A stretch of DNA of 64,000 nucleotides from Toxoplasma gondii ME49 (Eukaryota; Apicomplexa; Conoidasida; Eucoccidiorida; Sarcocystidae). Of the stretch, positions 12,111 to 24,210 are shown in pieces. Position 1 is the stretch's first letter. Every line of letters begins with the position of its first letter. A program made the translations under genes and the position numbers. Location of the stretch: positions 1,388,458 through 1,452,457 of the forward strand of contig NC_031476.1 of assembly GCF_000006565.2 (NCBI RefSeq), given 5' to 3'. The notes under the pieces were generated by a model. That model searched no databases, was not told where the DNA came from, and worked only from the letters and a program-made list of their open reading frames with translations.

Positions 12111-14154
12111 CTAACTCAACGGCGACAAAGCTACGCATCGTTCATCGTCTCACGCAAGCCTGCACACCCCGCGGATTTCTTTCGCCTGACGGAAGCAGGA
12201 GTTCTTTGTCCAAGTTTTTTAAAACAAAAAGCAGAGCCGACGCCACTTCAGTTGATGGGAAAAGACAGTGCCTTCCCGAGGGAGTGAAGTGGGAAAGAAC
12301 TATGTGATTCAAAGCATTCTCGTCAATTGATGGTGTTGTCGCTGATGAAGAAACAATGGAGGGAAAGTTAATCTCGGTTGTAGCACCAGAAGACATAAAG
12401 GCGGGACTTGCGAGAGAAGAGTCGGGCCGTCTGGACGATATCACAGGCGTCGACAATGGATAAGGCAAAGAGAGCCGTAGTCAATCGCGAGGCTTCCAGG
12501 CACCACAAGGTTCCCGCGCATATAGAGTCGATACGAGAAGAGCGAGCATGTTTCTCACACCCCGGGAGAAGAATCAGCAAACGGAGCAAAAATGGACGGC
12601 GAACATAACTTCCAGGTGTAAATGAATAGTGCTTTTCACTCTCCAGTTGGATGACACATGGAGGCTGCATTGGCTGTCACAGCTCCGCTGTGCTGTGTAA
12701 CGGTTCAATGGTTAATCGGCCACCAGAAGTATGCTACGCCTTTCCAATCTTCTATGTGACGGATAGCCAATTGCAAGGTTGGTACACAGCACTCCGAAGG
12801 GTGGGTCAAGAAACCAAGGCGTGTGTTTCTGTTTTAATTGTTCTTTTGTACCGAAACGACAAGCAGATTACAAATGGTTTTTCGCGTGCCGCCCCTCCAA
12901 GCAGAATTCCTCACTGTTGTGGAGGCTTCCCTATGGCATTCCTAGACTTTGTTTCTCCATTCAGTTTACTCTTGGGTCGCCCTACCTGCTCGAAGAAATC
13001 CAGCAGCACTCGCACAAAGCAAAGACGTGGATTCCCTGTGCCAACACAGGAAATTTCTGAGTTCAGATCCACGTAGTTGTCCTCTGCTGCTGACGCAGGT
13101 CTCCTCGAGTGACCAACTGAACGCAAGTTCTCGTGATTGTCTAGTTAACTCATATATGCCGTTATAAGGACCCCAACATCAGCTGTGTGCCATGATCACC
13201 AAGTCACCGCGAAGATTTAAGCTCACAAGACACTTCGGGGAAGAAATCAGTCTTGTCCGTAAGAAGCATGATCCCTTAATACCCGAGGGCGCCAAACACT
13301 TGCTGATAGTCGAAAAGGTGCGGGCAGTAGCTTTTAGAACAGGATCTCCCCTCACGGGACAGCTCTTGTTTGAAGCTGTCCATTCCCATTCCTTTCAGCA
13401 GACAGATCTTTTGAAGAGTTCTGCATGTGGAAACAGACGCCAAGCCGAAGGTGTTCAGCAGGTTGAGGAAGGACATTTCGATGTGCAGTTGTGAGTGAGT
13501 TACACTCCGTTCATCTGTATATCGTCATATACGTCCCCGTCATTGATCGTGTCGTGACGTCCAGTCTTCCGATACCAACACGCCTTTCAAACCTAAACCA
13601 ACCGTGTCAAACATCTACATTCTACAATCCCAATGCTGATACAGTAATGTTATCCGCTTTCGGAGCCTGGCCAAAGACAAGCAACTTGAGCTGCGACTCC
13701 TGGTATCGCCGGAATTCGTTTATCACGTAGTCTAGACGTGTCAAGTTGGACAGACGAGTGGATCTGGCACTGAGAAGAGTTGCTGCTGCACATTGTATGT
13801 GGACAGTGGTTGTGAGGAAGAATGATGCTTCAGAGAAACCCAACTTTTCTGCCACGTCCGTCCTGGATATAACATGCCAAATGCTCTGCTCGAAGACATA
13901 AAAACCCATTTAGCGTCTAGTGTGCCGCTGTTTCAGCATCAAGTCCGATCTGCCCTCCCAGTGGGATGCAAAAACCGCTGAATCAAAACTTCTCAGCTTG
14001 GGAACAATTCTATTCTCGGTTTCTCCATCTTGAGTCGGCGATGCCTTTCATGTATCTTGTTCCGTGAGGCATCGTCGTTTTTAGGCTGTGGAATAAGTGC
14101 CGTTTCGGGAAGTTCTTGTATCCTGTTTGCTACCTTTGAGCTGAATGGGTAGTC

Positions 14155-14219
14155 TCCGACAATGTTTCCAGCTGCACAAAGGGGGGCTAGTATCCGACAG
14201 TGTTTCCAGCTGCACAAAG
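14155..14219. repeat. Imperfect 38-bp tandem duplication
   Basis: The block starting tccgacaatgtttccagctg recurs 38 bp later as tccgacagtgtttccagctg, each followed by cacaaag. Two copies only, with one substitution in the shared core. No function is apparent. Confidence 0.6.
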
Positions 14220-17056
14220 ACGGAACCACGACAGCACCAGACTCCCTTGGACAGTCATCCACGATGTTCTCATGGATCCAAACCGAACTCAAATATGATT
14301 GTTCCAGGTTTATGTAAAACCCACCAGCAACTGAACCTCAGAGAAGAGCAAGTTGAGGGGTAATTGTCTAGCAGAAAGGGACATGCTGACGCACTTGTTC
14401 GAGCCAAGCTTCGAATGATAAACAGTTGTTTCGCTAAAAGGATACATGAACACCCTGAGTTGGTTTTTCTCCAGCATGTCCTTACCCCAGGGATTTCTTC
14501 GAGAGGCACTAGTGGTGCGATATTGTATGTTACACAGAAGACAAGCACAATCCAAGAGAGTTGATGCGCCACCAAGTGAGTCTTACGCCCATCCAAGACA
14601 ACCTCAGCGGAGACCCTGTTTCTCCACTTGGGAAATTTGTCTGCGGTACACGAGTTCGCTGCTTTTCCGTAGCTTTTGTGAACAGCGCAAGCAAGGCAAC
14701 CTATTCCGGGGTGCACAGCCAGCATCGCAGCAATGTTTTCTCTGCTACTGTACAGGAGAGATGGCGTCACCAAGCGGCCGTTTCCGGGTTTTCTCGTCTA
14801 CCTGCTATACTTATAAAAGCACTGTAGCGCTTTTCTAGGGGCAAATCCTTGTATTACTTCGATGGATAAGCGTGAGGTACATAATTTGACTAGAATTTGT
14901 AGTACTTAGAATTTGGACGCCTCGTGCATTAGCCGTGGTTTGGCGCGAGTACGAATGGCACGCAAAGACACAAATTAAACTGTAGTTGTCCGAGTGTGGA
15001 TTGAAACGTGTTTTCACCCACGTTTAGCAGAAGACTTCGTCAGACCACCATTTCACCGCATTTCGCCAACGATGTTCGCCGTCGACGCATTAGAGCGCAA
15101 GATTCTCACCACGGTGGAGTAACTTTCGATTATCCGTGAAGACGATCCACACACATTGTAGATGTAGAGTCACATGTGGATGTAACAAGTGGCTTGAAAG
15201 ATGCCAGTTGGGGCCGGCGTTGTACGGAGGATACGGTAACTTCTTTGTACCAACTTATATTGGTGGTTCGGAAGTGAGACAACCTGATAATGGCATGTAT
15301 GGACCACACTCTTTCCGTATTTCCGGCGCCACCACACCACACACCACTACAGTGGACCTGAACCCAGTGTCGCATCCTGCTCCATTCGCTGACAGAACGG
15401 CCCCAACACAACGGATCAAGGCTCACCGGTGCAAACTGAACTCTTTGCAATCAAACCAACAACGACAGAGCAGTTTCCTGTGTCTTCTGCAAAGCCGCCT
15501 GCAATATACCGTCGATATCCCTCTCCGCAGGCCGAAGGCAGCGGCATACTATCGAAGCCGTATCATGTACGTAGCGGAGTGTCGAAAACTGCACAAAGCG
15601 CGCCTGGCCATAGCGGTTCTGACGCAGTTCAATTTGCAGTGCCGATATGCATTCACGTACACAGGATCAGATACTAAGTGTCAAGGCATAACCGCACTAA
15701 ACTCTGCATTCCTCATCCATAGCGTACGACCGCACGGTGCACAGAATTATAGGAACGGAGAGTGCTGATTCCGTTGCCGTTGCACTAAAAATACTTCTGT
15801 GGGCCAGTGTGTTTGAAAGCGGCTGCTCCTCGCCATATTTACTCGGGGCTCGATCCGTAGCGTTACTTCGGAAATATGGGGACCATTGTACAAGGTCAAC
15901 CCATCTAAATGTAAAGCATGTGGCTACGCATCTACAACACGAAGAACTCGGTGACAAAATAGATAAACAAGCAGTCAAATGGTACGGCATTCTCCGTTAT
16001 CATTACCAGTGTTCTACGGAATGGAAATAGGCAGCGGGCGGGTCAGCTCGACTCCTTGCGCAGCAGCAGGGTCACGATCGGTGCCTCATCCTCTTCCACC
16101 TGTCCAACAAAGCTAAGGAAAACAACCCACCGCAGAGACAAGATGAGGCTGACGAATCACGACGACCAGAATGCCAGCGAGGCATAAACGCTAAATCGAG
16201 GCCGGAAACAAGGTGTGAACTCGTGTTAGTATAACCGGAAATGTTAGAAATGGGTCGAGAATGAATTTTGGATGTCAGTTCCGCAGGACGTATTCGTGTT
16301 TGCATAGAAGAAAATACCGCTGAGTAATCACACATGTAGCCCCAGGTTGGTGACATGCATGTAACGGAGAGTATGTGAGGCCCAAGAAGTCTCAGCGAAC
16401 CAGCAGTCGCGCTGTGCATGAGATGCAGTCGTTCTCACAGCCACCATCCAGTCGTCTGATTGACAAGGCGTAGGATTTCCGAATAGAAAACCGAATGCCA
16501 AGGCAGAGCGAGACTTGCACATCTTCGCTGTCTTTGACTCAGAACGGATCCACCCATGGAACATGGGACTTCGCAGCAAACAATTCACATGGGCCTCAGC
16601 TTTCACTGCTAGGGTCCCAGCACATCCCTCCAGTGAACGCAGCTCACAAGCACAAAAGAGAACATGCCCTCTTAACTGGTTAGATCACTGAATGAAACAC
16701 TGAGCATCTTGCCATACGTGCCAGGCATGTGTCTCAACGCGACCAGAAATTCGAAGGCGGCTATGTTTGGACAAGTACCGGAAGACGATAGCTTACACAT
16801 ATGACGCGAGAAACGGAAGAGCAACCTTATTCGAAGGTAGTTAGACCCGGCAAACGCGTCAAGTAGTGTGTGGGTATACAGGCTGCATTCGTTGGCCGTA
16901 TTCCTGAGAAGCGGGAAGTATCCGGTAGGTCGACTGACCTATTTATGGGATACTGCCAAATTAGAACTAGTAAGAAGACGTCTCCGTGCAAACTATCGGA
17001 CAACCATGAGCCTTTCTCAACCGAACGTGTGTATGATCTGTCGTGAACGTCTGCAA

Positions 17057-17068
17057 GGGGGGGGGGGG
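17057..17068 (+). repeat. Poly-G run
   Basis: Twelve consecutive G residues in unassigned sequence. This is a simple repeat, possibly variable in length between strains. Confidence 0.8.
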
Positions 17069-18060
17069 TTGGGGCACACGGAAGCAGGGGCAGCGGAAAG
17101 GGGATTGCGAATGAAAGGTTGCTAACGTGATGACAGCCATTGAACAGGAGCATTGTGACAGTCAGTGTACTGTTGGCTAGGTCGTGACTATCTGGTACTC
17201 AGCAGCAAGACGTGCTAGTGTGGCGGATGACTGTCTCCCGCTGAGAGGTTTACCATGCTTTCACGCTCAGCCGTCATCGCTTTGTGTACAAAGGCAGGCA
17301 CGTACGCAGGGAAGGCAGACAACCATATGTCTGCTGAGAAAAAAAAACCTGCAAGCCTGTGAAGACGGCTTCCTGCGGTAGTTTGCTTTTTTTGTTGGTT
17401 TTTTTTGCCACACGGTGGAGTGTCCCTATTCCACAGAAATGTAGCGGCGTTCCCGGGATGTTGCTCCACGGCACCCATCCACCGAAAAGTTTACTTCTGA
17501 GACCCTCGTATTCGGAGTGCCCTTATCTCCCTCCAGAAGCCTGTCATCGATACGCTTTCCGCTCTGCTGAAGGAGTGGTTTCAAAATGAAACGAATTGTT
17601 CCAGGGGAAGGAGCAGTACAGTAAATGTGGTGCATGCAATTGTCTTTGTTAGTCGACGCTGCCAGCGCGACCGCCCCTGTCTCTTCTTGTGCCAGACCAG
17701 ACGCGGTTCCGACATCTGCTGCCAAGTGGACGGCGCCTCCGCCGTACAGTGTCCCGTATACCTGCTTTTCGGTGGCACAGCGCCTTCAAGTGTCAGCAGT
17801 AGTCGACTATAGTCCAGCAAGTCGGCGGTGTACCGTTCAAGTTTAGGCGGCAAATCGCATTGTGTTCTGTGACGTCTGTGGGATTATCTCAATTCGGGTA
17901 TTTCCTAACGAACAACCGTTCGGAACCCAGTGGGTGGCGGTCGTGGCATGCACATGCCAACGCTTGTTTGGGGAGGAAATATCCGCGGTTCGGGAATGGT
18001 GGAGCAGTGACTTTGACTCCTCCAAATATTGCTCTCACCTTCCTTGAGATTTCCGACACG

Positions 18061-21000
18061 ATGAACTTCTCGTCTTCTGCACGTTGGCTGGCGGTGCGTC
18101 AGTCCCAGACCCTGGGTCACACGACGCGCGCCACTGTTGCTGCGGGCCGGCGAGTGCTGGCGCATTCCCCAGCAGCTACGGAGTTCACTTCCTTTCAAAG
18201 TTTGCACATCGGCGGCGATGTTTGTAAACTTCCGTTAGCAGTGGCCCTGGGTGCTGCGCCGTCAGCCCTCGGATATGGATCAGCGAAGCATAACCAACAG
18301 AGGCAATACGCCACCCTTGGGTCTGGCTGGTCTTTCTCCAAGGTCCAGTACACCAAGTACCGCATAACCAAGCCATGGACAACAGACACAACATTCGACG
18401 ACATCATTCTCTCACAGCCATCAAAGTGAGTGTGGTTGAAATGGACGACACGGCCGGTCTTTCTGAGTGCCCGTAGTGGCTTTGTTGTGAGACCGGCAGG
18501 CCACCTACTATTCAACTGAGGGTTAGAAATTCTTTTTTCTCAGTCTCCTTCTCTAACTGAAGGATAATAGTGGAGTACCATGTGGACGATCGTTGCGGGC
18601 GAGCGACCTGAGTGTTAAAAGTATGTCGCACTTACCCTGAACGACGGTAGGAGGACGGGAGAACGGTGATGTTTTGTACACAACGACAACATATGGATGT
18701 TGTATCTCTCTCGCGGTGTCCTCAGTGGGGACCGACTGAACGGAATGTCTGTCCAGCGGTGGTTTCAAAGGCACAGTGCCGATCGGCTGTACCGGGTATG
18801 TGAGAGTGATGTGAGCTTAGACTTGTTGACGGAGTGGAATGCCGTGGATATTGACCACCAGCTTTCGCACTATGATTGCGTGTGCTTGCAAATCGATCGG
18901 AGGTGTAGATTCACTGTCAGAAACCGCGCGGCTGACGAAACGCGGGGGCAACACGGGCTGAGTGTCGGAGTCTGCCCTTCTTGTTTGTAGGGAAGATTTT
19001 GCCAAGTTTACCAAGGAGGCTCCTCTCTTCCTCAGATTCCTGAAACTTGTGACGGATGTTGAGGGGCGTCAAGAAGCATTCATCCAGTTCGCAAAGAGGT
19101 AAGAAACGGGCGGGTCATATGTTATACTGTCGAAGTCTCGCTCAATCGATGTCTGATGATGTGCAGCGCGCACCCTGTGAAAAGATAGACCGTGCATGTC
19201 ATGTCATCGACCACCCACAATGAAATTCGGCCCGCAAAAATGTGTGTGTGCTGTTTTCAAAAGGACTGGAGTCATGGTTTTTTTGGTGAGCCAAGTGGGC
19301 TCCGCTGCGGTCAGGGAGAAATGGAAGACGATGCAACCGTAGCAGAGGATTTTGTTAGGTACACTTTTTCTGTGTCACAGCTTTTCAAGCAGTTCCCTAC
19401 TCCGTTATGAAGGGAAAATGGGTTGCCTTTATATCCGTGGTACATTTTCATCGGAAGTATGCTGATCACCCATTCATGCTGCTGATCATGGTGCGTGTCC
19501 TTATTCGGAAATTGCAGGTGCGAGAATGGCTTAACGGTGGAGAAAGATGTCTACGTCACGAAGAAGGAGCTGGTCGACTGCCTGTGGAAGAATGGCTACA
19601 CAGACACGGAGATAAATGCGTTTGAAATTGCCTTTCCGGCGGACTATAAGTTCCATTACCCAGGTATAGTTTTACTTCGAGTGTTTGGCTGTAAAACAGC
19701 TCTGAAAAAGTAATTCTGTTCACCTGATGCGTTCCCCGCCACACGCAGCCGACTCCTGCAGATTCGTGTACTCTTGCTACCGAGATCAATTGGTGCAGCT
19801 AAATACAGAGAGATGGCCTGCGTAAGCAACATGCGCTTGCTGTTTCCGAACTTTGCCTCACCCAACTGTTTTGCTCTTTCCAGAATTAGCTGTTCTTTTC
19901 GATTTGACGGAGGAGGACTGCTACAAATATTGCATACGCCAACGTGCAGCGACGCCCGAAGAGTTGGTGGAGCTCAAGTACACAAAACCAAAGAACCTGG
20001 TAAGGGGCAAGTCGGTGTTTTTGCAAGTAGCGGCTCTTAGTTGTCATACCAAATTGCTGCTGACTGTTCTGTGACTTCCAGTTTAGACTTATGGTAGCAA
20101 GAGAACTGCCAGGATGTACATCTCGGTTGCGACTTTTAATGTGGGCTTTCAGGTGTCCTCGTACGGACTCTGCTTCCTGGGTGTCTGGTTTGGGTTGTCT
20201 AACACCGTCCTGAGCAACGCCTGGTTCTACTCCAAAACATTTCCCTTCGGCGCGGTATTCTACATGCTGGGGTCTTATTTTTAGTAAGTTTGTCGAAATA
20301 TGTTTTTCGTGCGGTACAGGCTTAGCAGACTCTGATTTGTGTGGTCCATTACTGCCAATGTTGAGTTTTTTCTGGGCGGAAACGCCGAAAGTGGACAAGG
20401 CGTTTCGCTGAGGCAGGGGTTGGGTTAGTCCGCATGCGCTGACGAATAATACAACGAGCTCTCAAAGAACGGGACAGCGCCTCTGCAAGCTGGTTATTGA
20501 CCAAATAATCTAAAATCTGCATTGTGTAGCTAATGCAGAAAAATACGCAGTAGTTCTTTTCTGGAAGACCTGCCGAACGATCAGCATAAGCCAACCTGGC
20601 AACAGAATCGGTCACATAGCAGGCTCTATCGTTTGCTGTCTGAACTATTCTTTGCTAGTGTGAACGAAGGGAAGAGGCTCCTGTGTCGAAGTGCCACACT
20701 GGTAGTATTCGTAGATAGTGCCATCCACAGAGACGGGGTAGAACGGATTACTTAGCGTGGCTCGAGCATCTGGGCGTGTAATTTTACGTACAGCCGGGAT
20801 ATTCGTGAGAAGCTCTGGAAAGAGGAGAAGTCCCTTATTCACACCGCGCAAGAGAACAAGAATATGGGTGAAGAGTCTGTGTACAAGCAGATGAAGAAAT
20901 ACGCCACTGACACCAAATGCTTGGACTACCTCTCGACATTCCGGACCGAGGTCGAGGACCAAATAGCAAACTACAAAGTTGCGCTTGTTTCTCAAATGAG

Positions 21001-22390
21001 ACGTCAGCTGACTGAACGGCTCGTGGAGAAGCTGAATGGTATCCAGCAGGCGGAAAAGCTTATTCAGGGCTCCCTGCAGGACGTGATGATTCGCGAGATC
21101 GTTTCTTCCTTCAAGGATTTATACAAGAGTCGACCTGAGCTTCATGATGCCGCAATGCAGAGTGCTATTCAAGGGTTGTCAGGATCCGACGGCGCGATGG
21201 TAAGGCTGCATGCGCGGAAACAGTTGTGTGATATAGACATGACTGTCCCCTTCTTGCGCCAGCTGTCGCGCATGATGCACAATTGCGTTCATGTGACACG
21301 ATACATCTTACTTCAGTTAGGTGAATCCACTTTTACCTTCCATACGGAAAATAGGATGATGAACGGCCGCCATTGGCTTCCGTGATTTTTGCCGAGTCTC
21401 TGGACGGGTGGTTGTGATGTTGATAAATGAAGCGTAGAACTGTTTTGCTTTGGTTTGGCTTGATGGGCAGGACCCTGTTGGAGCGCACTTCAAGGCGTCT
21501 TTGCAGGAATTGGCGAAAGTGAACTTGTCCACTGCGACTGCCGATCCGATGGGAACAGTCGTGCAAAGAGTTGCCGCTGTCTTCCAGAAGCGGGAGAAGG
21601 AATTCTTAGACACATTCACAGTCAAGTGAGATCACACGCCAATAGAATACGCAGCACAGGAGAAAAAACACCGACAGAGAATTGTCGCCTAGCACCTGAA
21701 ATCCGTATTGACGCCGGGGTAAAGCGAGTATCACAGAGGAATGTCTTTTTAGTTGTTGGCGGTAGAGGCGATGTGCTGAGATTGTCGAGGAATCGCCGAT
21801 CAGCGTAACCAGGTCCCGTCTTACCATACTCGTGCGTGTTCGAGACAGCGCCATGCAATGGTGGTTCCACTGGGCTGTGTTGTTGCGTTTGCTTCAGGGC
21901 TACAGAGGCACAGGAGATAAAGACAATCGTGGACAAGTGCCACAAGGGTAACACATTTGACTTCCACGCGTTGTCCGACGAGGAACTGCGCAGACTCGAA
22001 CAGTTGTATTCAACGGTCAATAACAGGTAAGAATGTTATGCTCGGAGACACTTGCAGGACAGACGTTTGTGTGTGTGTTTCCGACGCCAACTAACGCGTG
22101 AAGCGTGTTGCTCGTGTGCTATTGCAGAGTCGGTTTCGAGACCATTCACGAAAATTCTATCAAGCCCGTCGCCCCGTTGAGTGAGAACTCGAAAGGGTTT
22201 GTTGAGTTCGTCAATACACAGGTAAGGCTCGAGTTGCTTTGAGACATTCTTTTTACAGGTTCACGCTTTTTGACTTCCCGGACTCAAGGGACGAACAATG
22301 TTTCTCTCTTTTCCATGCCTTCAGCTGGAGATCACCAAGGCGAAGCTACGGAATGCGCGATTGACCGCTTTTGCACACGCCTTCGTATAA
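18061..22390 (+). CDS. Mitochondrial ATP synthase subunit b-like protein (apicomplexan type)
   Basis: Ten exons give 571 aa: 18061-18425, 18991-19098, 19518-19663, 19884-19999, 20153-20283, 20794-21199, 21471-21625, 21898-22026, 22128-22221, 22325-22390. Every junction is GT-AG and in phase. The N-terminus MNFSSSARWLAVRQSQTLG is basic, Ser-rich and lacks acidic residues, like a mitochondrial presequence. Residues 246-288 form one or two membrane segments (YGLCFLGVWFGL, then FPFGAVFYMLGSYF), followed by a long charged helical part (290-424, with REKLWKEEK and QIANYKVALVSQMRRQ). That is the layout of an F0 peripheral-stalk subunit b with a large apicomplexan N-terminal extension. From memory, unverified, the Toxoplasma cryptic subunit ICAP2 lies beside the divergent alpha-tubulin gene, which fits this order. 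Sequence similarity to canonical subunit b is too weak to see by eye, so the role is inferred from architecture and neighbourhood. Confidence 0.65.
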
Positions 22391-24210
22391 CGTTTCCTCA
22401 GCGGGAAGTGTTAAAGATCTTTCCATTTGCTGGGCAGTGGCGATAGTGGTGTCGGTGGCCGAGAAAACCGAATCCCTTGTGTCCACACTGCATCTTGTCC
22501 CACGCATCAGCACATACTAGATGCGAGGAATGCTCCGACTTGCATATACTCCTCTGGTGGCACTTTCGGTTCGGCACCAAATTGGGCATTGCACAACAAA
22601 GTGTAAATGGGGGAGAGGCTGTTGGTAGAGGGTAGACTGCGGCCCACTCACCACTATGAAAGGGTACAACAGACCGCAGGGAAACGGATTTGAGAAACAT
22701 GATGTGGAGCCTTTACTGGCTGATCGAAAGATGAGGTGTCGTCGGTCGCTGGCGGTGGCGGGGCTTCCTAGTGCAGTGGGTGGTGCTGCTAGGTGAAGGT
22801 GTTTGCTTGTCGTGGCAGTGCGTTGTTTTGACCAGTCGGCAGCGCAGATTAGCCACTTCCGCTCAATAGCATTTGTGTGACACGAAATTTCTCCGAATGT
22901 CGCACGGGTCTTTAAAAATGGCCGACTAGCAGGACCGTTACCTAAACCTCTACGCGTTTGACATCGCGCATTGTCCTAGTGGTTGCTATAGATCGTACGC
23001 GGAAGAGAAACTTGAAGGACATCCTGGGTTGTAACACCGCAAGCCTCTTACTGGTTTGGTTTCCCGTGGAAGTTCTGGAGTGACTAAGGCTCGGATCATG
23101 TATGTTTAGGTGTTCTCGTCGCGAACATAGGGTTGTAGATCGCGCCATGAATTTCGGTGTCAATAAAATGAGAATGCAGCAAAAGTCGCTTGAAGTTAGA
23201 CATTCACCAGCACAGTTCCTGCTATAGAGTCACAAATATTTAGTGCCCGTAGAGTTTGTACCAGTGTTAGTATTTTGGGGTTCACTGTACCTGCGCGATC
23301 AGTAGCAGTGGCCACTAGATATGAGTCATCGGCTGTATGCACCACCAGGGTGGGTCCGGCGCGCGCCCTCGAGTCCCAGATCCACTAGAAAACAGAGTTT
23401 TTATGCTGTTGGGGAGATAAAGGAAGAGAAGGAAGCTCTCTCAAGTGCATGGAGCCTACCAGAGAGACGAAGATGCGGCATGGAAGTGCCGAAATAAAGT
23501 TGTGGTTGAACACCTTGAATAAACATTGACAAGTGGCTACGTTCCCCGTGACACCCACCGGTAAGAATTGGCAGCGGTTCGGGGAACTTCCACAAATCTA
23601 CGATGGAATCATTTTGGTGTGGCGTCCAGCCGCAGCATTGACCCTGGGGGTTCTTTCACATGTAAGGCACGGAATAGTTTGTCTGCCAAGAAATGCCATT
23701 GCTGCAAGTCTTATGAGGCAACGTATGCAACTTAGTAACTATTCATTAGCAGAACCAGTCCCAGCATAACAGCATCGGTGGCAAGGAGCGTTGGTGTGTT
23801 GGTTTATGAACAGCCGGTGTCGTTACACTGGCTGTGTTGGGGTGTTCAGATATACGGCATTGGCACTATGACCAATTCCCGGTGCGAAATATTGCAGCAC
23901 AAGAAAACTGAAATTCCCGCTCGATTTCCGAGTGTTCCCGGTTTCTCAAACAAACGCTACTTCCGGTGCCGTATCGCCTAGAGCGCGAAAGAGAAGGACT
24001 GCCGCCGAAAAATGAGGGGGGTGGGCGTTCGAACCGCATTTGCGGGATACGAAGATGCCGACGCAGTAAGTGGTGCACAGTATGATGTGTTAATAACTGG
24101 CGGTGTATGAAGTGTTTTAACCCTGTGCCACTCTTGAACAAGGTAGCACTAGCAGGGTAAGACCAGACTCGGGCGCTGGACACGTTTAATGCTTCACTTT
24201 GAAGCCCGGC
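22391..24210. other. Unassigned spacer upstream of the BT1 transporter
   Basis: No exon is supported. It probably contains the 3' UTR of the ATP synthase subunit gene and the promoter of the transporter. An additional 5' exon of the transporter could lie at its right end, because the transporter start is uncertain. Confidence 0.4.

Larger units (their letters stand above)
12111..18060. other. Unassigned 5.9-kb region
   Basis: No gene is recognised between the tubulin stop and the start of the ATP synthase subunit gene. Open frames are numerous but short and conflicting. The segment around 15072-15768 is the most coding-like and is described as a finding. The region also holds a 38-bp imperfect tandem duplication at 14155-14219 and a run of 12 G at 17057-17068. 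An unrecognised lineage-specific gene or a non-coding RNA may be hidden here. Confidence 0.35.

Noticed and set aside
14270..14773. Minus-strand open frame of about 167 codons
   Set aside because: It overlaps plus-strand frames, has no motif or splice context, and crosses nothing conserved.
24020..24040. GTTCGAAC motif suggestive of a tRNA T-loop
   Set aside because: The flanking bases do not form a five-pair T-stem, and no acceptor or anticodon stem could be folded.
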